Shown here: positions 1 to 4,646 of the stretch, piece by piece
Layout: each line of letters opens with the position of its first letter
Position numbering within the stretch: the first letter of the stretch is position 1
Assembly: GCA_902477365.1 (NCBI GenBank)
Contig: CABSGW010000180.1
Span: forward strand, 1 to 5,135
Direction of reading: 5' to 3'
Length of the DNA stretch: 5,135 nucleotides
Origin: an uncultured Prevotellaceae bacterium
GTDB taxonomy: Bacteria; Bacteroidota; Bacteroidia; Bacteroidales; Bacteroidaceae
Program-made: the position numbers and the translations under genes
The notes under the pieces: generated by a model
What the model was told of the DNA's origin: nothing
Databases searched by the model: none
Seen by the model: only the letters and a program-made list of their open reading frames with translations

Positions 1-6
1 GGATAA

Positions 7-1254
7 GAAGGGGCTATTATTGGTATTTATGATGAGTTGCAATCGAGTGATCAATATGGTTCTAAGTTCATGACTTTAATGGAAGTTCGGGGGGATAATG
101 TTAAGAATGACAATTCTGGTGCCAGTGGTGGTATTACCTATCAAATAGAGGTATTTACCGAAACTCCGGCTAATTCCAATTTGTCGGGTGCATGGCTTTC
201 TTTATATAAGACTATTTATCGTTGTAATCTTGTACTCCAAAATATGGAGAAAGTACAAATGACTGAAGAACAACGAACGCAAATAGCAGGACAGGCTTCT
301 TTTGTACGTGCATTGTGTTACTTTAATCTAGTGCGTTTATGGGGAGAGGTTCCTATTATTACAAAAACGCAGACTGTAGCTGAAGCACGTAACAACAAGC
401 GTTCTCCTGTTAGTGAGGTTTATGACTTGATTATCAAAGACCTGATTGTAGCTAAAGGTTTGCCGGAAGTGTGGGATGAATCAGAGCGAGGGCGTGCTAC
501 ATCTTATGCAGCACGTGCTTTGTTGGCAAAAGTATATTTATACATGAAAAACTATCAAGAAGTGATTAATGAATTGACTTCTGTAGTTGCTGATATCAAT
601 GCTAAGCGGAATTTATCTTTGGTACCTATGCCTCAAACTTTTCCTAATAATTTAAAGACTAGTAAAGATATAATTTTTGCAGTCCAGTATCTGAAAGGTG
701 GTGTAGGAGAATCCGTTCATCAGAATAATCGATATAGAAATAATGATAACGGTAATATAATATCTTTGGAACAGGCTGAATTTGAAAATAATGACGATAA
801 TCGGAAAGCGTTAGTAGCTCCAACGGGAAGCGGTCAGCGGCCGGGTAAGTTCGATGCTCCCGCAACAAATAATGAAACAAGTGCGGATTTCCCTGTTATG
901 CGTTGTGCCGAAGTGATGTTGATGTATGCAGAAGCTGCCAATGAACTTTCTGCCATTCCTACACAGGAAGCTTTGGATGCTTTAAATGCAGTTCGTATTA
1001 ATGCTAATCTCATGGGAAAGACATTAGAAGAGCTATCTACAAAAGAAATTTTTCGTCAGGCTGTATATAAAGAACGGCGTCTGGAACTGGCTTTGGAATG
1101 TGACCGTTGGTTTGATATCGTACGTACCGGACAGATGACTACTGTATTTCCGGGAATAGCTGCTTATCGTCAGTTATATCCGATTCCTCAGACAGAAATA
1201 GAGAATGTCAGTGATAAGGACGGCTGGCAGAATGAAGGGTATACGGTTGAGTAA
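7..1254 (+). CDS. SusD/RagB-family outer-membrane nutrient-binding lipoprotein, N-terminus missing
   Basis: SusD-family proteins are surface lipoproteins that form a lid on a SusC TonB-dependent channel and bind the nutrient before import. Numbering from the TTG at 37, I see the family hallmarks in order. A helical segment with RALCYFNLVRLWGEVPI (91-107) is followed by the TPR-like RATSYAARALLAKVYLYM (153-170). Then come MRCAEVMLMYAEAANE (288-303), ERRLELALECDRWFDIVRTG (346-365), and the C-terminal YPIPQTEI...QNEGY signature (381-402). The family is usually about 500 residues, so about 80-100 N-terminal residues, including the signal peptide and lipobox Cys, are absent. Family-like residues (AIIGIYDELQ) continue upstream of the TTG, so 37 is not a true start. 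However, TAA at 4-6 blocks this frame. The gene is therefore cut by the window edge and possibly frameshifted. The substrate cannot be read from the sequence; the downstream GDPD and transporter suggest a phosphodiester. Confidence 0.9.
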   Translation, partial: EGAIIGIYDELQSSDQYGSKFMTLMEVRGDNVKNDNSGASGGITYQIEVFTETPANSNLSGAWLSLYKTIYRCNLVLQNMEKVQMTEEQRTQIAGQASFVRALCYFNLVRLWGEVPIITKTQTVAEARNNKRSPVSEVYDLIIKDLIVAKGLPEVWDESERGRATSYAARALLAKVYLYMKNYQEVINELTSVVADINAKRNLSLVPMPQTFPNNLKTSKDIIFAVQYLKGGVGESVHQNNRYRNNDNGNIISLEQAEFENNDDNRKALVAPTGSGQRPGKFDAPATNNETSADFPVMRCAEVMLMYAEAANELSAIPTQEALDALNAVRINANLMGKTLEELSTKEIFRQAVYKERRLELALECDRWFDIVRTGQMTTVFPGIAAYRQLYPIPQTEIENVSDKDGWQNEGYTVE

Positions 1255-1266
1255 TTAATAAACTAT

Positions 1267-1293
1267 CCTGGAGAGATAACTCTCCAGGCTTTT
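1267..1293 (+). terminator. Intergenic hairpin, intrinsic-terminator-like, between SusD-like and GDPD genes
   Basis: CCTGGAGAG (1267-1275) and CTCTCCAGG (1280-1288) form a perfect 9-bp stem with the 4-base loop ATAA. CTTTT follows. The T-run is only four bases, so termination may be partial. The stem ends 18 bases before the GDPD start codon. I see no Bacteroidetes promoter box between the two genes, so the GDPD gene probably depends on read-through. The hairpin may therefore lower distal expression or protect the 3' end of the susD message. Confidence 0.65.
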
Positions 1294-1306
1294 AAAAATA
1301 ATAGAA

Positions 1307-2203
1307 ATGAAAAAAATATATATATTATTGTATGCTGTCTTTGTTGCATTGCAACTTTCAGCACAAGATCATGTTGCGCAGATTCGTGAAAAGCTGATGA
1401 GTCGCGATTCGACTTCTGTAATTGTAGTGGCTCATCGTGGAGATTGGCGTAATTTTCCTGAAAATTCGTTGGAAGCAATAGATAACGCTATTAAAATGGG
1501 AGTAGACATTGTTGAGTTGGATGTTAAGAAAACGAAAGACGGCGAACTGATTCTTATGCACGACCGCACATTGGATCGTACTACTACCGGAAAAGGATTG
1601 GTTTCTGAAAACACATTGAGTGATATTCGTAAGTTGAATTTGAGAAATGGTTGTAATATCCGTACTATTCACAAAGTGCCGACTTTGGAAGAGGCATTGT
1701 TGCATGCTAAAGGAAAAATCATGATAAATTTGGATCAGGCAGACCTTTACTTTGATCAGATTTATGAGCTTATGAAGAAAACCGGAACTACCAAACAAAT
1801 TATAATGAAAGGGAGAAAACCGGTTGCCGAAGTGAAGAAACAATTTGGTGATTATTTGGAAGATGTAATTTATATGCCGATTGTTGACCTTGATGCTTCT
1901 GGAGCCGAGAAACACATAGAGGCTTTTATTAAAGATATGTCTCCAGTTGCTTTTGAGTTACTATTTGTAAAAGATACAAACTTGCTTCCTAAAAAACTTG
2001 CAACTACCTTGAACGGACGTTCTCTAATTTGGTATAATACTTTATGGGATACAATGGCTGGCGGACACGATGATGATATGTCTTTGCAGAATCCGGATTC
2101 AGGTTATGGCTACTTAATTGATACATTAGGATGCCGTATCATTCAAACCGATCGTCCTGCTTACTTACTGGACTATTTACGGAAAAGAAAGTTGCATGAT
2201 TGA
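1307..2203 (+). CDS. Exported glycerophosphodiester phosphodiesterase (GDPD family)
   Basis: This enzyme family hydrolyses glycerophosphodiesters to glycerol-3-phosphate and an alcohol. The 298-residue protein starts with a Sec signal peptide (MKK, then hydrophobic residues 4-18). Likely cleavage is around SAQ (18-20), giving a periplasmic or surface enzyme. The GDPD motifs are clear: AHRGDWRNFPENS (42-54, catalytic His43 and Arg44, with Glu52), ELDVKKTKDGELILMHDRTLDRTT (70-93, metal ligands Glu70 and Asp72, second catalytic His85), and a C-terminal QTDRPAYLLDYLR (280-292) that closes the barrel. One oddity is at the usual IExK motif of strand 3, which reads IMINLDQAD (138-146), so the expected metal-binding Glu is Asn141. 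The length is normal for the family. The ATG at 1307 is preceded by AT-rich sequence and is the only start that keeps the whole signal peptide. The gene lies 52 bases after the SusD-like gene and 22 bases before the transporter. True substrate and headgroup are not known. Confidence 0.92.
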   Translation: MKKIYILLYAVFVALQLSAQDHVAQIREKLMSRDSTSVIVVAHRGDWRNFPENSLEAIDNAIKMGVDIVELDVKKTKDGELILMHDRTLDRTTTGKGLVSENTLSDIRKLNLRNGCNIRTIHKVPTLEEALLHAKGKIMINLDQADLYFDQIYELMKKTGTTKQIIMKGRKPVAEVKKQFGDYLEDVIYMPIVDLDASGAEKHIEAFIKDMSPVAFELLFVKDTNLLPKKLATTLNGRSLIWYNTLWDTMAGGHDDDMSLQNPDSGYGYLIDTLGCRIIQTDRPAYLLDYLRKRKLHD

Positions 2204-2207
2204 GATG

Positions 2208-2225
2208 TAAGGGGTACTTAAAAGT
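2208..2225 (+). promoter_or_regulatory. Possible ribosome binding site of the transporter gene
   Basis: The 22-base gap between the GDPD stop and the ATG at 2226 contains TAAGGGG (2208-2214), 11 bases upstream of the start. It resembles a Shine-Dalgarno sequence, although Bacteroidetes rely on these only weakly. The tight spacing supports co-transcription with the GDPD gene. Confidence 0.4.
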
Positions 2226-3572
2226 ATGTTGAAGAATATAATAAACTTTTACAGGGTTTCACAACCGAAACCTTGTAATGAAGGATCTTTGTCCGAACAG
2301 AAACAGCGTTTGAAACGTCTTCAGTGGTCTACTTTTCTTGCTGCTACACTTGGTTATGGCATGTATTACGTTTGTCGTCTGAGCTTGAATGTTGTAAAGA
2401 AACCGATTGTAGATGAGGGCGTTTTTTCGGAAACGGAATTGGGTATTATCGGTGCTGTGCTGTTCTTTACCTATGCTGTAGGTAAGTTTATGAACGGTTT
2501 TCTTGCTGACCGTAGCAATATCAATCGTTTTATGTCGACCGGTTTGCTGGTGACTGCTTTGGTGAACCTCTGTTTGGGATTTGTACATTCTTTTATTCTG
2601 TTTGCCGTTCTTTGGGGTATCAGCGGATGGTTTCAGTCTATGGGTGCTGCTTCTTGTGTGGTCGGCTTGTCCCGTTGGTTCACGGACAAGAAACGTGGTT
2701 CTTTTTACGGCTTTTGGAGTGCGAGTCACAACATCGGTGAGGCAATGACTTTCATTATCGTAGCCTCTATTGTAAGTGCACTGGGATGGCGTTACGGTTT
2801 TCTGGGTGCTGGCCTTGTCGGTCTGATTGGCGCTTTGGTAGTCTGGCGTTTTTTCCATGATACTCCTCAGAGCAAGGGACTTCCTGCTGTCAATGCTCCT
2901 GAAAAGAAAAAGGAGATGGATGCTTTAGAGACGGAGGAGTTCAATCGTGCTCAAAAAGCGGTATTGAGAAACCCGGCTATTTGGATACTTGCACTTAGTA
3001 GTGCTTTCATGTACATCAGCCGCTATGCGGTAAATAGCTGGGGTGTTTTCTATCTGCAGGCTGAGAAGGGCTATTCTACGTTGGATGCCAGTTTCATTAT
3101 TTCTATAAGTTCGGTATTCGGCATTGTAGGAACAATGTTTTCCGGCGTTATCTCAGATAGGTTTTTTGGTGGTCGTCGCAATATTCCTGCCTTGATTTTC
3201 GGTTTGATGAATGTGTTTGCTCTATGTCTTTTCCTGCTTGTTCCGGGTGTACATTTTTGGATGGATGCTTTAGCGATGATGCTCTTTGGCTTGGGTATCG
3301 GTGTGCTAATTTGCTTTCTGGGTGGATTAATGGCTGTGGATATTGCTCCTCGCAATGCTTCGGGTGCAGCTTTAGGTGTGGTAGGTATTGCCAGTTATAT
3401 CGGAGCAGGTTTGCAGGATGTGATGAGCGGTGTATTGATTGAGGGTAATAAACAGCTTGTTGATGGTGTAGAGGTTTACGATTTTACGTATATCAATTGG
3501 TTTTGGATAGGTGCGGCATTGTTGTCTGTTCTGTTGGCTTTGTTGGTATGGAATGCAAGAAGTAAAGAGTAG
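2226..3572 (+). CDS. MFS organophosphate:phosphate antiporter, GlpT/UhpT type
   Basis: This is an inner-membrane major facilitator of the organophosphate:Pi antiporter family, which imports phosphomonoesters such as glycerol-3-phosphate or hexose-6-phosphate in exchange for phosphate. The protein has 448 residues, as usual, and about 12 hydrophobic segments: six between 33 and 210, a charged cytoplasmic loop at 211-250, and six between 251 and 444. Family marks include YYVCRLSLNV (47-56) with Arg51, the equivalent of the phosphate-binding Arg of GlpT helix 1. DRSN (95-98), GWFQSMG (134-140), and WSASHNIGE (164-172) with the conserved His168 follow, then DTPQSKGLP (212-220). ISRYAVNSWGVFYL (264-277) carries Arg266, the second phosphate-binding Arg. 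The loop DTPQSxGLP is almost the same as in E. coli GlpT. Both substrate arginines are present, so transport rather than pure sensing is likely. Coupling with the GDPD favours glycerol-3-phosphate, but hexose phosphate or a UhpC-like role cannot be excluded. Confidence 0.9.
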   Translation: MLKNIINFYRVSQPKPCNEGSLSEQKQRLKRLQWSTFLAATLGYGMYYVCRLSLNVVKKPIVDEGVFSETELGIIGAVLFFTYAVGKFMNGFLADRSNINRFMSTGLLVTALVNLCLGFVHSFILFAVLWGISGWFQSMGAASCVVGLSRWFTDKKRGSFYGFWSASHNIGEAMTFIIVASIVSALGWRYGFLGAGLVGLIGALVVWRFFHDTPQSKGLPAVNAPEKKKEMDALETEEFNRAQKAVLRNPAIWILALSSAFMYISRYAVNSWGVFYLQAEKGYSTLDASFIISISSVFGIVGTMFSGVISDRFFGGRRNIPALIFGLMNVFALCLFLLVPGVHFWMDALAMMLFGLGIGVLICFLGGLMAVDIAPRNASGAALGVVGIASYIGAGLQDVMSGVLIEGNKQLVDGVEVYDFTYINWFWIGAALLSVLLALLVWNARSKE

Positions 3573-3591
3573 TATATCTTGTAATATTGGT

Positions 3592-3646
3592 AACAGTGTG
3601 AAATCGGAAAAACTTAACCGTTTATTCCGATTTTATACTGTTTTTT
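3592..3646 (+). terminator. Strong intrinsic terminator after the transporter gene
   Basis: AACAGTGTGAAATCGGAA (3592-3609) pairs along its full length with 3625-3642. This gives an 18-bp stem with two G-U pairs. After a one-base bulge (A3624) the stem continues inward with AAAC (3610-3613) and GTTT (3620-3623), leaving the loop TTAACC. Six T residues end at 3646. It starts 20 bases after the transporter stop and closes the SusD-GDPD-transporter unit. Confidence 0.9.
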
Positions 3647-3680
3647 GTATTCTTACTAATATTCCATTTTAAAGATTTCG

Positions 3681-3688
3681 TATCTTTG
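3681..3688 (+). promoter_or_regulatory. Bacteroidetes -7 promoter box (TATCTTTG)
   Basis: TATCTTTG matches the Bacteroidetes -7 consensus TAnnTTTG. It sits downstream of a strong terminator and 15 bases before the ATG at 3704, where a new transcription unit would be expected. I see no clear -33 TTTG at the usual spacing. It probably drives the short reading frame at 3704 and the thioesterase gene at 3902. Confidence 0.5.
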
Positions 3689-3703
3689 TGAAAAGCATTG
3701 TGA

Positions 3704-3876
3704 ATGAAAAACAGATGTAAAGGTATTATGGATTTTCATAGGATATATCTGTTAATAACAGTTGTACTATCTGGTTTAGTTGCCGCTCGTGCACAAGTCG
3801 CCTTAATAAGGTAATGTATATGTATAACGATTTACAAGGCTATACAGAAAGATATGATGTGGCAGAAGAGTTGTGA
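3704..3876 (+). pseudogene. Probable relic of an exported protein gene: signal peptide, then broken frame
   Basis: From the ATG at 3704 a 36-codon frame runs to TAA at 3812-3814. It encodes a charged N-terminus, a hydrophobic core (YLLITVVLSGLVAA) and an ARAQ cleavage-type site, which is a typical Bacteroides Sec signal peptide. Only VALIR remains after it, so there is no mature protein. Directly after, in another frame, positions 3814-3876 read MYMYNDLQGYTERYDVAEEL before TGA. This looks like ordinary soluble coding sequence. The TAA and the ATG share one base (TAATG). The simplest explanation is a gene that suffered an indel near 3801-3813 and lost its 3' part. Alternatives are a small exported peptide, or two coupled small frames. 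I do not recognise the parent family. The -7 box at 3681 lies just upstream. Confidence 0.4.
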
Positions 3877-3901
3877 AAGAAATATATAATAAAGATATCG
3901 T

Positions 3902-4393
3902 ATGAAGAAGATTATCAACCCATGGAAAAACATGGAAGGTTATAATTGTTTTGGCTGTTCTCCCGATAATGAGGCAGGTGTAAGAATGGAATTCTATGAA
4001 GACGGCGATGAGATAGTAAGTATCTGGAAACCCCGTCCGGAGTATCAGGGGTGGTTGAATACGTTGCATGGGGGTATCCAGTCCGTATTGCTGGATGAAA
4101 TTTGCGGTTGGGTGGTGTTCCGTAAGTTGCAGACCGGAGGAGTGACCTCCAAAATGGAGACTCGTTTTCGTAAATCCATATCTACCAATGATACACACTT
4201 GGTGTTACGGGCATCGTTGCGTGAGCAGAAACGTAATATTGCCGTTATAGAAGCAAGATTGTATAACAGCATGGGCGAACTCTGTACGGAGGCTACATGT
4301 ACCTATTTTACTTTCCCGCAGGAAAAGGCGGAAAAGGAAATGTGTTTTCATCATTGTGATGTAGAACCGGATGAAATCTTACCTCTTGTTTGA
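3902..4393 (+). CDS. PaaI-type hotdog-fold thioesterase
   Basis: Members of this family hydrolyse acyl-CoA or other acyl thioesters in the cytoplasm. The protein has 163 residues, normal for a single hotdog domain, and no signal peptide. The N-terminal NCFGCSPDNEAGVRM (15-29) carries a CxxC pair seen in many relatives, with Cys16 and Cys19. The core is YQGWLNTLHGGIQSVLLDE (48-66). It holds His56-Gly57-Gly58 at the start of the hotdog helix and Asp65-Glu66, the usual catalytic acidic position. Strands follow (82-90, 99-107, 112-121, 125-137). The acidic tail after 140 has no known motif. The ATG at 3902 is the first start after an in-frame TAA at 3890-3892. No Shine-Dalgarno sequence is visible, as is usual here. 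Transcription probably comes from the promoter near 3681. I see no strong terminator after it. Its substrate is unknown, and I see no functional link with the his operon that follows. Confidence 0.88.
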   Translation: MKKIINPWKNMEGYNCFGCSPDNEAGVRMEFYEDGDEIVSIWKPRPEYQGWLNTLHGGIQSVLLDEICGWVVFRKLQTGGVTSKMETRFRKSISTNDTHLVLRASLREQKRNIAVIEARLYNSMGELCTEATCTYFTFPQEKAEKEMCFHHCDVEPDEILPLV

Positions 4394-4432
4394 TGAAAAT
4401 GAAAGAAAAATCAAACTTTTTGTGATAATTCC

Positions 4433-4463
4433 TTGTTTGTTTAAAACAAATCGTTTACATTTG
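4433..4463 (+). promoter_or_regulatory. Promoter of the his operon
   Basis: TACATTTG (4456-4463) is a perfect match to the Bacteroidetes -7 consensus TAnnTTTG. TTG at 4433-4435, overlapping the start of TTGTTTG, lies 20 bases upstream as a -33 element. Transcription should start around 4470, about 16 bases before the leader peptide ATG. This is a short leader, as expected for an attenuator. Confidence 0.7.
4436..4450. repeat. Inverted repeat in the promoter spacer (TTTGTTT-A-AAACAAA)
   Basis: A perfect 7-bp inverted repeat around one central base lies between the -33 and -7 elements of the his promoter. It could be a small operator, but the sequence is only A/T apart from one G and one C, so chance is quite possible. 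Confidence 0.25.
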
Positions 4464-4485
4464 TCGCATTAGAAATAGAAAAAGT

Positions 4486-4533
4486 ATGAAAAATATCGTT
4501 GCACATCATCACCATTATTATCCTGAGGAATAA
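4486..4533 (+). CDS. hisL: his operon leader peptide (MKNIVAHHHHYYPEE)
   Basis: This 15-codon frame starts with ATG at 4486 and stops with TAA at 4531-4533. It contains four consecutive His codons (CAT CAT CAC CAT, 4504-4515) followed by two Tyr codons. It sits between a promoter and an intrinsic terminator just upstream of hisG, which is the arrangement of an amino-acid attenuator. The ribosome acts as the sensor: scarcity of charged tRNA-His stalls it on the His codons. The stop codon lies three bases before the segment that can form the antiterminator, so a ribosome that finishes the peptide would cover that segment. The enterobacterial equivalent has seven His codons. The peptide itself is not expected to have a function. 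Confidence 0.88.
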   Translation: MKNIVAHHHHYYPEE

Positions 4534-4560
4534 TCCGGTGGGCGTATGAGGATATGTGCA
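4500..4560 (+). promoter_or_regulatory. his leader 5' structure with pause-type hairpin (1:2)
   Basis: CACC (4510-4513) pairs with GGTG (4537-4540), and ATTATT (4514-4519) pairs with AATAAT (4529-4534). CC (4522-4523) can also pair with GG (4527-4528) at the tip. The left arm is made of His and Tyr codons, so a stalled ribosome opens it. Outside this, TGCACAT (4500-4506) pairs perfectly with ATGTGCA (4554-4560), and ATC (4508-4510) can alternatively pair with GAT (4551-4553), clamping the whole leader region. Confidence 0.65.
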
Positions 4561-4593
4561 TAACGAAGAACATATAATGAACGAGGCTTACCG
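4536..4593 (+). promoter_or_regulatory. his antiterminator pairing (2:3)
   Basis: CGGTGGGC (4536-4543) can pair with GCTTACCG (4586-4593) over eight base pairs, two of them G-U. The first arm overlaps the right arm of the pause hairpin. The second is part of the left arm of the terminator. The pairing therefore excludes both, which is the switch expected when the ribosome stalls at the His codons. Confidence 0.6.
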
Positions 4594-4617
4594 AACATTG
4601 GTAAACCTCGTTTTTTT
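4580..4617 (+). terminator. his attenuator terminator
   Basis: AACGAGG (4580-4586) pairs with CCTCGTT (4606-4612), and TTACC (4588-4592) pairs with GGTAA (4600-4604). One C-A mismatch and a 7-base loop interrupt the hairpin. Seven T residues (4611-4617) follow. The T-run ends 29 bases before the hisG ATG, so termination here prevents hisG transcription. Confidence 0.9.
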
Positions 4618-4646
4618 ATTTGCAAACCATAAATATAAATAATATC

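Noticed and set aside
614..778. Two TATCTTTG boxes (614-621 and 771-778) inside the SusD-like gene
   Set aside because: They match the -7 consensus, but they encode Leu-Ser-Leu and Ile-Ser-Leu within a conserved coding region, and no gene begins nearby. They are chance matches in AT-rich DNA.
1358..1915. A 185-codon open frame on the - strand inside the GDPD gene
   Set aside because: It is antisense to an unmistakable GDPD coding region and has no recognisable domain.
2259..2858. A 199-codon open frame on the - strand inside the transporter gene
   Set aside because: It lies fully antisense to a clear membrane transporter gene, has a polar composition with no motif, and has no promoter or start context. 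It is a shadow of the codon use on the + strand.
3224..3442. A 72-codon + strand frame overlapping the transporter gene
   Set aside because: It is an alternative frame within conserved transporter helices, rich in Cys and Gly as expected from frame-shifted hydrophobic codons.
3803..4198. A 131-codon - strand frame reaching into the gap before the thioesterase gene
   Set aside because: Most of it is antisense to the thioesterase gene, and the part in the gap reads as low-complexity Thr/Tyr/Leu without motifs.
4394..4432. Possible terminator after the thioesterase gene (A-rich then TTTTT near 4417-4421)
   Set aside because: Only a few A-T pairs can form and there is no G/C stem, so I do not call a terminator.
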